DNA of 55,579 bases from Polyangium fumosum (GTDB lineage Bacteria > Myxococcota_A > Polyangia > Polyangiales > Polyangiaceae): contig NZ_SSMQ01000084.1 of NCBI RefSeq assembly GCF_005144585.1, forward strand, positions 1 through 55,579. Direction: 5' to 3'. A model generated the notes under the pieces. That model was not told the DNA's origin and did no database searches. It saw only the letters and a program-made list of their open reading frames with translations. Position numbers and translations under genes: made by a program. Positions 9,784-18,428 of the stretch are shown piece by piece; positions within the stretch are counted from its first letter, which is position 1; each line of letters begins with the position of its first letter.

Positions 9784-11721
9784 ATGAAGCAGAATCGCTT
9801 GCGCTCGTTCGGCCTCGGGCTCTCGTTCCTCGCGGCGGCCGCCTCGATCCCGCTGGCCTGCTCGCCCGACTCCGGGATCAAACCCGGCGGCTCGGGCGCA
9901 GGCGCGAGCGGCGGCGGCATCTCGTCCTCGTCCGGCATGGGCGCGGGCGGTGAAGGGGGCACGTTGTTCCTCGACTCCGGCGGGACATGCGGCGATCCGA
10001 CGGACAAGGACAAGGACCTCATCGCCGATTTCCTCGAGCTCGCCCCGAACCAGGACACGGACGACGACGGCACGCCCGACGCGCTCGACAACGACAGCGA
10101 CGGTGACGGCGTGCTCGACGCGGACGAAGCGGCAAACCCCTTCCTCCTGAACGGCGAGCCGGGGCAAACGCGTGACGATAGCTGCGATCCGCTCGCGGAC
10201 TCGGACGGCGACGGCGATCCGGACGTGCGGGATCTCGACAGCGACAACGACGGCGTGTCGGACACGCAAGAGACGACGTACGACGCAGACGGCGCGAAGG
10301 GCTGCCGCGTGCGCGTCGATTGCGACGACGACGGCGTGATCGATCTCGTCGAGCTCGCGGCCGGCTCGAGCCCCACGGAGAAGGGATCGGTCCCAGCGGA
10401 CGCGGGGCTCTACTTCGTCCTGCCGTACCAAGGCGGCCCGCAGACGAAGGATTTTACGTTCTCGACCGGCGTCACGAAGGCCGACATCTACTTCCTGATC
10501 GACACGACGGCGTCGATGCAGCCCGCGATCGACAACCTGAAGGCGTCGATCGACACGGAGATCATCCCGGCGATCCTGAACGGCGATCCTGCGGCGAGCC
10601 CACCGATCCCGGCGATCGGCGACGCGTGGATCGGTGTCGGCGAGGTGCGCGACGTGCCCTGGCTACCCTACGGACAGGACGGAGACGCGCTCTATCGGTA
10701 TCGCTTCCAGGTTGGTGCTCAAACGATCGCCGGGGACCTCGCGCCGCCGGTGTTCAACGGGCAGACGTACACGGCGCCGGTCGCGACGAAGCAAATCCTC
10801 GGCACGCTCACGGCGGGTGGCGGCGGGGACGCGCCCGAGGGGACGTCGCAGGCGCTCTGGCTCGCCGCGACGAACCCGAACAACTACGCGCTCACGATCG
10901 GCGGGATCTGGAACTACCCGCAGCACGCTTGTCCGCTCATGGGCGGCATCGGCGCGCCTTGCTTCCGGCCCGAGTCGTTGCCGATCTTCGTGCTCATCAC
11001 GGACGCCGCGTTCCACAACGGGCCGAACGTCACGCACCAGTACGACGGGGCCAAGGTCGGCGGGACGGTGAAGACGTACGCCGACGCCGTGACCGCGCTG
11101 AACAACATCAACGCGAAGGTCGTCGGCGTGCCCGTCGCGACGGGCAGCCCGGGCGCGGCGCGGGCCGATCTCACGGACCTCGCCACGCAGACGGGCAGCC
11201 TCTACCACGACCCCGCGTTCGGCGGGAAAGACTACCCGCTCGTGCCGAAGACGGACGTCGGCAGCGGCTCGGTGTCGCAGGAGGTCGTGCGCCTGCTCGG
11301 CCGGCTTGCGGACGCGGGCCTGCACGACGTGACCACGGCGCACGAGAACTACGCGTGCGACGGCGGCGTCGATTGCACGGGCGACGGCGTGCCGGACCTC
11401 GCGTACCAGAATCCGCCGGTCGATCAGGGGATGGCGCCGTTCGACGCGAGCACGCTCATCACGAAGATCGAGACGCTCGAGAGCGCGGCCTCTCCCCTGC
11501 CCTACGCGAGCCGCACGGAGAGCACGTTCTTCGGGCTGCAGGGCGACGCGCCCGTGAGCTTCCGCGTGCACGCCGTGAACAACACGATCAAGCCCGCGAC
11601 CTTGCTCGTGATGCGCGCCTTGATCCGCGTCCGTACGCCCGATGGGCAGGTCCTCGGCGGCAAGAACGGGATCAAGCTCGTGTACTTCGTCATCCCGCAG
11701 TACATCCCCAAGGTGAAGTGA
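9784..11721 (+). CDS. Surface lipoprotein with thrombospondin type 3 repeats and a VWA domain
   Basis: Predicted outer-surface lipoprotein of 645 residues. The signal peptide ends in the lipobox LACS, followed by a Gly/Ser linker. Residues 70-200 hold calcium-binding type 3 repeats (DTDDDGTPDALDNDSDGDG and DSDGDGDPDVRDLDSDNDG). A von Willebrand A fold begins near 235 (ADIYFLIDTTASMQPAIDNL), with DTTAS as the metal-site motif, and includes PIFVLITDAAFHNG. Such proteins bind ligands or partners through metal ions; the ligand is unknown. The Omp85-like gene starts 40 bp downstream on the same strand. Confidence 0.85.
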   Translation: MKQNRLRSFGLGLSFLAAAASIPLACSPDSGIKPGGSGAGASGGGISSSSGMGAGGEGGTLFLDSGGTCGDPTDKDKDLIADFLELAPNQDTDDDGTPDALDNDSDGDGVLDADEAANPFLLNGEPGQTRDDSCDPLADSDGDGDPDVRDLDSDNDGVSDTQETTYDADGAKGCRVRVDCDDDGVIDLVELAAGSSPTEKGSVPADAGLYFVLPYQGGPQTKDFTFSTGVTKADIYFLIDTTASMQPAIDNLKASIDTEIIPAILNGDPAASPPIPAIGDAWIGVGEVRDVPWLPYGQDGDALYRYRFQVGAQTIAGDLAPPVFNGQTYTAPVATKQILGTLTAGGGGDAPEGTSQALWLAATNPNNYALTIGGIWNYPQHACPLMGGIGAPCFRPESLPIFVLITDAAFHNGPNVTHQYDGAKVGGTVKTYADAVTALNNINAKVVGVPVATGSPGAARADLTDLATQTGSLYHDPAFGGKDYPLVPKTDVGSGSVSQEVVRLLGRLADAGLHDVTTAHENYACDGGVDCTGDGVPDLAYQNPPVDQGMAPFDASTLITKIETLESAASPLPYASRTESTFFGLQGDAPVSFRVHAVNNTIKPATLLVMRALIRVRTPDGQVLGGKNGIKLVYFVIPQYIPKVK

Positions 11722-11761
11722 GCACACGCCGAGCGATGTCGCGGGGCAGCGGACGAACCAC

Positions 11762-13258
11762 GTGATCGGCGCGCGCTCGCTCGTCTGGCCCGCCGCCCTC
11801 GCCGTCGTGGCGATCCCGGCCCTCGCCTCGGCCGCGGATCCGCCTTCTCCGAGCACGACCGCGTCGCCTCCGGAGGCGCCGCAGCGGGCGCGCCTCCGCT
11901 ACACGCTCGAAGGGATCGAGCTGCGCGGCAATGTCCGCACGGCGGGGCGCGTGGTGCTCCGGTACGTGAAATTCCGCGCGGGGGATCTGCTCGACGTCGA
12001 CGATCCGGAGCTCGAGCTCACGCGTTATCGGCTCCTCGGTACGGGTTTTTTCGCGCAGGTGGATCTCAGCTTGCGCAAGGGGTCGCGGCGCGGCGCAGCC
12101 GTGCTCATCATCGAGGTCGTCGAGCGCAACACGCTCGTCGTGCAGAACCTCTGGGCCGGCGTCGCCGCGGATGAAGACACGGCCGGAAATGCGCGCCCGC
12201 TCTCGGCGTTCCTCGGCGTGCAGGCGGCCGAGACGAACCTCGCGGGCACGGGCATCACGCTCGGCGCGGGCGTCGCGCTCGCCGCGGATCAGTTCGCGCT
12301 GCGCACGAGCTTCGTGGATCCCTCGTTCGTCGGGACGGGCTGGTCGGCCGCGATCACCGTGCTCTACAACGACGCGCGCGACTTCTTCGGCAACCGCGAC
12401 GTCCTCTTCGAAGCGCCGCTCATCGCGCAGCGCGAGGTCACGGACTACGCGGTCGTCGCCTACCGCCGCTTCGGCGCCACGATCGGCACCGGCCACGATC
12501 TCGGGGTCTCGTCGTCCTTCGCGCTCGACTACCACCTCGAACAGATCGACGCGACCGTGCCCGTCGCGGCGTCGCACATGCGCGGGCTCTCACGCGAGCC
12601 GGTCGATTTCTCCATCCGGCCCGGCCGCAGCGTGCTCTCGACGGTGCGCGGCACGCTGACGTACGACACGCGTGACGCGCCGTTTTTGACCGCGCGTGGG
12701 ACCCACGCGCAGGCGTCCGTGACGGTCGGGATCCCGGGCACCGATTACAGCTTTCAGAAGTTCGAGGGGACGCTGCGGCGCTGGTGGCGCCTGCCGTGGC
12801 GGCACGTCGTGCGGTTCGACGCGTACGTGGGCGCGATCGCGGGCGACGCGCCCTTCTTCGAGCAGTTCTACGTCGGAGATTTCACCGACCTCTTGCCCGA
12901 TCGCCTGCTCGCGCTCGCGCCGGATCGGAGGCAGCCGCCGAACTTGCTCGGCACCGACATCATCGAGGTGCGTTACGGCGACTTCGCCGCGAAGATCGAA
13001 GGCGAATATCGGATCCCGCTCTACACGGGGCGCGAGTCGGTCTACGGCGTGGACCTCTTCGCGTCGGCGGGCATTTACTCGGTGGCGACGCGGCGCGAAT
13101 TCACAAATCCGCCGACGGGATACCGGGGTTGGTCGCGCCTGCCGGTCGACGTCACGGGCAACCTCGGCTTGCGCCTCGACACGAAGCTCGGCGGCGTGAC
13201 CATCGCGTTTTCCAACGTGCTCGGGCTCGTCGCCGCGCGCAACGGTGCACGCAAATGA
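11762..13258 (+). CDS. Omp85/BamA-like outer-membrane protein with a short POTRA region
   Basis: Outer-membrane beta-barrel protein of 498 residues. A GTG start gives a signal peptide ending at ALASA. A POTRA-like segment (LEGIELRGNVRTAGRVVLRYVKFRAGDLLDVDDPELELTRYRLLGTGFF, then LIIEVVERNTLVV) leads into a barrel of alternating strands typical of the bacterial surface antigen family. With essentially one POTRA it is much shorter than BamA, so a secretion or assembly role in a specialised pathway is more likely. It ends in NGARK without a C-terminal aromatic residue. Its stop overlaps the next start (ATGA). Confidence 0.8.
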   Translation: MIGARSLVWPAALAVVAIPALASAADPPSPSTTASPPEAPQRARLRYTLEGIELRGNVRTAGRVVLRYVKFRAGDLLDVDDPELELTRYRLLGTGFFAQVDLSLRKGSRRGAAVLIIEVVERNTLVVQNLWAGVAADEDTAGNARPLSAFLGVQAAETNLAGTGITLGAGVALAADQFALRTSFVDPSFVGTGWSAAITVLYNDARDFFGNRDVLFEAPLIAQREVTDYAVVAYRRFGATIGTGHDLGVSSSFALDYHLEQIDATVPVAASHMRGLSREPVDFSIRPGRSVLSTVRGTLTYDTRDAPFLTARGTHAQASVTVGIPGTDYSFQKFEGTLRRWWRLPWRHVVRFDAYVGAIAGDAPFFEQFYVGDFTDLLPDRLLALAPDRRQPPNLLGTDIIEVRYGDFAAKIEGEYRIPLYTGRESVYGVDLFASAGIYSVATRREFTNPPTGYRGWSRLPVDVTGNLGLRLDTKLGGVTIAFSNVLGLVAARNGARK

Positions 13259-13938
13259 CCCGGCGGGCGGCGCTCTTCGCGCTGGCCCTCGCCGCCCTGA
13301 CCGCCCCGGCCGTGACCGTGCGCGCGGAGCCGCCGAAGACCCCGGCGGCCCTGCCGACGAGAAACGCAGTCGTCGCGCTGGAGGGCAAGCAGGCCGTCCT
13401 CAGCGTGCCCTTCCGCGACGTGGTCGACGGGGAGATCGAGAAGAAGCTCTCGAGCGGTTTGCCCACGGTGATCGTGCTCCGCGCCTGGGTGTTCCGCGAC
13501 GGCGGCACCGAGCCCGTCGCGCTCACGGCGAAGACGTGCCGCGTCGTCTACGACCTTTGGGACGAGGTCTTCCGCCTGCAGATCACGCAGCCGGGCGGGC
13601 TCGTCGATACGGTCGCCGTCAACATCGAGGGCGTCTTGCGCCAGTGTGCCGAGGCCCGGAAGCTGCGCTTGATCGAGCGATCTCAGCTCGACGACAACGG
13701 CCGGTACTTCGTGGCCGGGCTCGTCGAGGTGAACCCGATCAGCCAGGAGACCCAGGATCGCATCAAGCGCTGGGTGACACGCCCGAACGGCTCGGCCGCG
13801 ATCGGGCCGGGCGACTCGCTCTTCGGATCGTTCGTGGGTCTCTTCGTCGCGCGGATCGGCGACGCGGATCGGAAGCTCGCGTTCCGGACGCAGGTGTTTG
13901 CACCGCCGAACCCGCCGCCGCCCGAGAAGAAGCCGTAG
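13255..13938 (+). CDS. DUF4390-like secreted protein
   Basis: Protein of 227 residues with a signal peptide (MTRRAALFALALAALTAPAVTVRA). The mature part follows the pattern of DUF4390: LSVPFRDVVDGEIEKKLSSGLPTVIVLRAWVFRDG, then CRVVYDLWDEVFRLQI and later YFVAGLVEVNPIS. A short Pro-rich tail ends the protein. The ATG overlaps the stop of the Omp85-like gene, so translation is coupled and the two products probably work at the same envelope site. The family's biochemical role is not established. Confidence 0.75.
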   Translation: MTRRAALFALALAALTAPAVTVRAEPPKTPAALPTRNAVVALEGKQAVLSVPFRDVVDGEIEKKLSSGLPTVIVLRAWVFRDGGTEPVALTAKTCRVVYDLWDEVFRLQITQPGGLVDTVAVNIEGVLRQCAEARKLRLIERSQLDDNGRYFVAGLVEVNPISQETQDRIKRWVTRPNGSAAIGPGDSLFGSFVGLFVARIGDADRKLAFRTQVFAPPNPPPPEKKP

Positions 13939-13980
13939 GCGTGAGGCCGGGCGCGGCCGTCGCTTCGACGTGAAACGATC

Positions 13981-16227
13981 TCAAGCGCAGAGCGCTTCGA
14001 GCTCGGGCTCGGGTGGCGTCGCCGCGAGCAGCGCCTCGGCGGCCTCGTTGCCTTCGCGCACGACGGCTTCGAACGCGCTGCGGAGCTTCGACTTCGTGCG
14101 CGCTTCGAGCTGCCGCATGCGCTCGCGCGAGACGCCGAGGCGGCGGCCGAGATCCGCGAGGCTCACCTCGTCGTCGTCCGAGAGCAGCCGCTCCTCCACG
14201 ATGAGCCGCTCGCGTGGATCGAGCGCCTTCCACACGTGGTCCACCACGCCGCGAACGATCGCGTCGCGCTCCGCGCTCGCCGTGAGGTGCTCAGGATCCG
14301 ACGACGGATCGCGCAGCATCTCGAGCAACGTCGGCCCGCCCTCGGTTCGCGCCTGCACGTCGAGCGAGGTGTCGCGATACGCGACCCGCTGCGACATCGA
14401 TCGGATCGTGTCCTCCGTCGTCTGGAACCGGGTCGCGAGCAGCGCGTCGATCGAGGCGTCGCCCTCGCCGAGCTGCATTTCGAGCTTGGCCCGCTCACGC
14501 CGCAGCCGGAAAAACGTGCGCGACACGAGCGGACCCGTCCCGCCGCCGACGATGCTCCATTCGCGGAGCAAGTGGTCCACGATATAGGCGCGGATCCAGT
14601 AGATCGCGTACGTCTTGAAGCGCAGGTTGCGCGACGGCTCGAACCGTCGGACCGCTTCGAGCAGGCCGAGGTTGCCCTCCTCCACGAGGTCGGAGAGCTG
14701 CATGCCGTAACCTCGGTACTGCGCGGCCACCTTCACGACGAATTGCAGGTGGCTCTCCACGAGCGTATTCGCGGCCGCGTGATCGCCCTCGCGCCGGTAC
14801 CGCCAGGCGAGCTCGAGCTCGGTCTCGCGATCGAGCGCCTGGTACCGCTGGATCGCCGCACGGTAGGCCCCGAACGGAGACTGCGCCGCCGGGCTCGAAC
14901 CGAGGCCCTCGGGCCGCGGCTTGCGGGCGGCCCCGTCAGGGCTCGATGCTTTTGGGGCGAGGTGGCTCCGCGAGCGCGGATCGGTGTCCAGCGGTGGATT
15001 CGCGGAGAGTGGAGGCTCGGTCGTGCGCTCGCCGCGCGGCGCCCCGAAGACGTGCTCCTCGGGCACGCGCGTCGGCGCGGCGCCGTCGAGGTGGAGCATG
15101 GCGCGGTAGATGAATCCGCGCGTCTTTTTCTTGTGACCTCCAAGGATCGGCTGGATCGTGTTCGGGCTCGTGGCGTAGCCGAACGCCTCGACCTCGCGCG
15201 AGATGCGGATCGCGAGCTTGCGCATCGTCATGCCCGGGTTCTCGGCCACGTGCTTGCGGGCGAGCTCGGCGATGGGCGCGGCCTTCACCCAGGCGAGATC
15301 CAGCTCGACGCCCGTGGACGACGCGTCCTTCGCGGCGGGCGCCTCGATCACGGCGGGCGCCGCGTCTCCGCGCAGGATCGACTCGATCGCCCTCGACATC
15401 GCATGCCGCACGCGACGCGCGCGCCCATCGACCAGCTTCTGCACGTGCGGCAGGCCGATCACGATCCCTCGCTCGGCGAGCCGCTCCTTGAGCAGGAGCG
15501 CGAGCCTGCGTGACGACGGCTCCTTGTGCTCGACCTTCCACGCCTTCGCGAGCTCGTGGATCCGGCGCGCGCTCTCGAAGACCCGGCCCTCCTGCGCGCC
15601 GAGGATCTCGCGTGACATCGCGTCGATGCGCGCCTCGGCGTCCGCCGACGACGTCACGCCGTCGAGGCGCAGGAGCGCGAAGAGCGCGTCCTGGATCTCG
15701 CGCCGCACGAGCCTCTGCTTGCCGGCGAGGATGCTCTGGAGCGAGTCGACGTTGAGGCGGATCCCGCTCCGCTCGAGCTCCTCGCGCAGGCGAAAGGCGA
15801 GCGCGCGCTTCGATCGCTCGGGGTGCAGGTAGAGCCAGAGCTGGGCGAGCGGCAGCATCCGCTCGCAAGCGATGTACGTGGGCGCCGTGGCCGCGGACGC
15901 GGCCGCGAGCCCGGCCTCGGCGAGGGCCCGCTCGACCGCGACGATCGCGTCCTCGCCTCCGGCCTCGGCGATCGCCTCGTGCAGCGCGCGGTCGACCTCG
16001 GGCGGCACCGTCGCGACGGCGCCCGAGATCTGCCGTTTCAGCGTGCGCAGGTGGTAGCGGATCCCGCGCCGCGCGAGTCGATCCCGCAGGTCCCGCGCGA
16101 TCGCTTCACGCGAGAGGTGCGTGTTTCGTTGCAAGTGAAGGGCAGCCGCAGCGCGAAACGCGGCGCCCGGGATCCGTTCGGGCGTCCCTGCCATCCCCGC
16201 CGCCGGCATCGTCACGCTCTTTTCCAC
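13981..16227 (-). CDS. Sigma-32-like factor with four N-terminal repeats
   Basis: RNA polymerase sigma factor of 748 residues; RpoH-type factors are about 290. Residues 450-725 are the sigma core: region 2 (FVVKVAAQYRGYGMQLSDLV, EEGNLGLLEAVRRF, FKTYAIYWIRAYI), an RpoH-box-like segment (SRTFFRLRRERAKLEMQ) and region 4 (DPRERLIVEERLL, LADLGRRLGVSRERMRQLE). Residues 24-380 contain four ~62-residue repeats (26-86, 125-186, 222-285, 317-380) sharing an LA-x2-LR-x2-L-x3-GI core and a T-x-Q-x-IL-x-GK segment; they look like helix-turn-helix modules (inference). A Pro-rich linker (381-450) separates the halves. GTG start with GGAGGT five bases upstream. Confidence 0.9.
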   Translation of the reverse strand: MEKSVTMPAAGMAGTPERIPGAAFRAAAALHLQRNTHLSREAIARDLRDRLARRGIRYHLRTLKRQISGAVATVPPEVDRALHEAIAEAGGEDAIVAVERALAEAGLAAASAATAPTYIACERMLPLAQLWLYLHPERSKRALAFRLREELERSGIRLNVDSLQSILAGKQRLVRREIQDALFALLRLDGVTSSADAEARIDAMSREILGAQEGRVFESARRIHELAKAWKVEHKEPSSRRLALLLKERLAERGIVIGLPHVQKLVDGRARRVRHAMSRAIESILRGDAAPAVIEAPAAKDASSTGVELDLAWVKAAPIAELARKHVAENPGMTMRKLAIRISREVEAFGYATSPNTIQPILGGHKKKTRGFIYRAMLHLDGAAPTRVPEEHVFGAPRGERTTEPPLSANPPLDTDPRSRSHLAPKASSPDGAARKPRPEGLGSSPAAQSPFGAYRAAIQRYQALDRETELELAWRYRREGDHAAANTLVESHLQFVVKVAAQYRGYGMQLSDLVEEGNLGLLEAVRRFEPSRNLRFKTYAIYWIRAYIVDHLLREWSIVGGGTGPLVSRTFFRLRRERAKLEMQLGEGDASIDALLATRFQTTEDTIRSMSQRVAYRDTSLDVQARTEGGPTLLEMLRDPSSDPEHLTASAERDAIVRGVVDHVWKALDPRERLIVEERLLSDDDEVSLADLGRRLGVSRERMRQLEARTKSKLRSAFEAVVREGNEAAEALLAATPPEPELEALCA

Positions 16228-16283
16228 GACCGACCTCCGTGCTCTCGCCGGCGCCCACGCGCCGATCGTCCCCGTGCAGAACG

Positions 16284-16388
16284 CTAGACAAACATCGCAA
16301 CATCACGTCAACATTGAACAAAGACTGACGGACACTCCGTACCTGTGTCAAGTCGGATTTTGTCCAACCTTACCTAACATTGGACAAA
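16284..16388. promoter_or_regulatory. Repeated TTGGACAAA-type motifs between the sigma-factor and siroheme genes
   Basis: The divergent gap 16228-16423 is strikingly AT-richer than its surroundings. It holds a perfect 9-bp inverted repeat TTTGTCCAA (16359-16367) / TTGGACAAA (16380-16388) with a 12-bp spacer, a near copy TTGAACAAA (16314-16322), and a weaker copy TAGACAAAC (about 16285). It looks like a multi-site operator serving one or both divergent genes. Confidence 0.5.
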
Positions 16389-16423
16389 CAATCGACAACA
16401 AGGACCTGTGGTAAACGGAGTTC

Positions 16424-17029
16424 GTGCGGTACTTGCCGGTCGAAGTCGATGTGCAGGGGCGCCTGGCGCTCGTGGTCGGGGCGAGCGCGGAAGTCGTGCC
16501 CAAGGTGGAGCGGCTGCTCGCCGCGGGTGCGCGGGTCGTCGTCGTCGCGCCGGGGGAGATCGATCCGGCGATCGAGGCGCTTGCGGCCGAGGGGCGGATC
16601 GAGTTGCAGCGGAGGGAGCCGTCCGTGGGCGATGTCGACGGCAAGGCGATCGTCTTCGTGGCCACGTCGGAGGACAGCCGCGCGGCGCCGTTTCACGCCC
16701 GCGGGCTCGCGGAGGGGCGGCTCGTGTGCACGCTCGACAGGCCCGAACGGTCGACGTTCGTGAACCCGGCGGTCGCTCGGGCCCACGGCCTCACGATGAC
16801 GTTCGCGACCGGCGGCACGAGCCCGGGGGTGGTGCGGCGCATCCGCGAGGACCTGGAAGCGCTCTTCGGCGATCCGCGGTTCGGGCGGTTCCTCGGGGCG
16901 CTCGAAGGCCTCCGGGCCCGGCTGCCGCGGGGGGAGCGCGCGGCCCGGATGGCCGAGGCCGTGAAGGGGTTTGCTTTGGATGCGACGCTTCGTTTTCCCG
17001 CGTGGGTCGAGCGGGGCGAGGAGCCCTGA
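16424..17029 (+). CDS. Precorrin-2 dehydrogenase / sirohydrochlorin ferrochelatase (CysG-N / Met8p type)
   Basis: Cytosolic enzyme of sirohaem synthesis, oxidising precorrin-2 with NAD and inserting iron. The 201 residues follow the CysG N-terminal domain: an NAD-binding fold (GRLALVVGASAEVVPKVERLLAAGARVVVVAP), an IVFVATSED strand, the conserved segment LVCTLDRPERSTFVNPAVARAHGLTM and the signature FATGGTSPGVVRRIREDLE. The C-terminal helices match in length. The Gly-rich loop reads GASAE instead of the common GGGxVA. Start GTG with GGAG just upstream. It stands alone here, with no uroporphyrinogen methyltransferase domain, and is divergent from the sigma factor. Confidence 0.88.
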   Translation: MRYLPVEVDVQGRLALVVGASAEVVPKVERLLAAGARVVVVAPGEIDPAIEALAAEGRIELQRREPSVGDVDGKAIVFVATSEDSRAAPFHARGLAEGRLVCTLDRPERSTFVNPAVARAHGLTMTFATGGTSPGVVRRIREDLEALFGDPRFGRFLGALEGLRARLPRGERAARMAEAVKGFALDATLRFPAWVERGEEP

Positions 17030-17164
17030 CGCACGCGGGAGGGGACAGGGACGGAGAGGGCGCAATGACGCGCGCTGCTCAAACCTCTTGTGTCGCGCAG
17101 GCAGCGCGAGTTAATTCAGCGAAACTCAGAGAGTCGAGCAGAGACGAGTGAGGAGGGCTTAGAT

Positions 17165-18421
17165 ATGCGATCGAGTTCGGGCCGGCTGACGTCGTTGCAC
17201 ACGGCAGCAGTGCTCACGAGTCTGTTGGCGCTCACGGCGTCTCCGGCGGCGTACGCGCAGGCGAAGGCTCCTGCCGCCGCGCCCGCCGCCCCCGCCGCGG
17301 ACAAGAAGCCTGCTGCGGCGGCGCCGGCCAAAAAGGAAGACAAGGCCGCCGCGCCCGCGGCGCCCGCGAAGAAGGACGAGAAGGCCGCCGCTCCTGCGAA
17401 AAAGGACGAGAAGGCCGCCGCCGCCCCCGCGAAGAAGGACGAGAAGGCCGCTGCCGCGAAGCCGGCGAAGCCTCTCACCGACAAGCAGAAGAAGGACCTC
17501 GCGACCCAGGCCATGAAGGACGGCGACGCCGCCTTCGAGAAGGGCGAGTTCCAGGCCGCGTTCGACGCGTACAAGACCGCCGACGAGACGCTCCCGGGCC
17601 TCAACGCGAAGTTCAAGGTCGCTGTCGCGCTCGAGAAGCTCAACAAGGTGCAGGAGGCCGTCGCGGCCTACCAGGGCTTCCTCGCGGCGATCGACGAGCA
17701 GGCCGCCGACAAGAAGAAGAAGTTCGATCCCAAGAAGTGGGAGGACCGCGTCAACGAGGCGAAGGCCAAGATCGAGGCGCTCAAGAAGACGCCTGCGACG
17801 GTCAAGATCGCCACGACGCCGGAGACGGCCGCAGGCCTCATGGTCGCGGTCGACGGCAAGGAGCCCGCGCCCGCCGGCGAGCTGAAGCTCGATCCGGGCA
17901 AGCACACGCTGGTCTACTCGGCCGCGGGTTACATCACCTCGCAGCCGCAAGAGGTCGAGGTCGCCTTCGGCGAAGCGAAGGAGCTGCCGGCGCCCGCGCT
18001 CGAGAAGGAGCCGCCGCCCCCGCCGCCTCCGCCGCCCCCGCCGCCTCCGCCGCCCCCGCCGCCTCCGCCGCCCCCGCCGCCTCCGCCGCCGAAGTCGTAC
18101 GTCCCGGCGTACGTGACGCTCGGCCTCGCGGGCGTGGGCGCGGTCGTCGGCACGATCTTCGGCGTCTCGGCGCTCGGCGCGAAGAGCGACTTCGAGGCGA
18201 ACCCGACGGTCGACAACGCCGACAAGACCGATCGCAACGCGCTCATCGCGGACATGTCGTTCGCCGTGGCGCTCACGTTCGGCGTGACCGGCGCCGTGCT
18301 GCTGTTCGGCGGCGACGACAAGCCCGCGCAGCAGACGGCCACCACCAAGCTCTACAAGCCGGTCGTCGCGCCCTTCGTCGGCCCGACGGGCGGCGGCGGC
18401 GTCGTGTCGTTCAAGTTCTGA
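17165..18421 (+). CDS. PEGA-domain protein with a 27-proline tract
   Basis: Exported protein of 418 residues. The ATG at 17165 has AGGAGG upstream and gives a signal peptide ending AYAQA; the longer in-frame start lacks this. Residues 30-100 are Ala/Lys repeats (APAKKDEKAA several times). A TPR-like helical region follows (DGDAAFEKGEFQAAFDAYKTAD). A PEGA domain (about 215-275) contains VAVDGKEPAPAGELKLDPGKHTLVYSAAGY. Then come 27 consecutive prolines, a hydrophobic segment (YVPAYVTLGLAGVGAVVGTIF) and another at LIADMSFAVALTFGVTGAVLLF. The same layout recurs in the protein at 52739-53818. PEGA proteins are surface or scaffold proteins; the partner is unknown. Confidence 0.87.
   Translation: MRSSSGRLTSLHTAAVLTSLLALTASPAAYAQAKAPAAAPAAPAADKKPAAAAPAKKEDKAAAPAAPAKKDEKAAAPAKKDEKAAAAPAKKDEKAAAAKPAKPLTDKQKKDLATQAMKDGDAAFEKGEFQAAFDAYKTADETLPGLNAKFKVAVALEKLNKVQEAVAAYQGFLAAIDEQAADKKKKFDPKKWEDRVNEAKAKIEALKKTPATVKIATTPETAAGLMVAVDGKEPAPAGELKLDPGKHTLVYSAAGYITSQPQEVEVAFGEAKELPAPALEKEPPPPPPPPPPPPPPPPPPPPPPPPPPPKSYVPAYVTLGLAGVGAVVGTIFGVSALGAKSDFEANPTVDNADKTDRNALIADMSFAVALTFGVTGAVLLFGGDDKPAQQTATTKLYKPVVAPFVGPTGGGGVVSFKF
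18011..18091 (+). repeat. 18-bp repeat encoding polyproline
   Basis: The unit CCGCCGCCCCCGCCGCCT recurs four and a half times without error and codes for 27 prolines. Exact third-base conservation between units indicates recent tandem expansion. Confidence 0.85.
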
Positions 18422-18428
18422 TCACACG

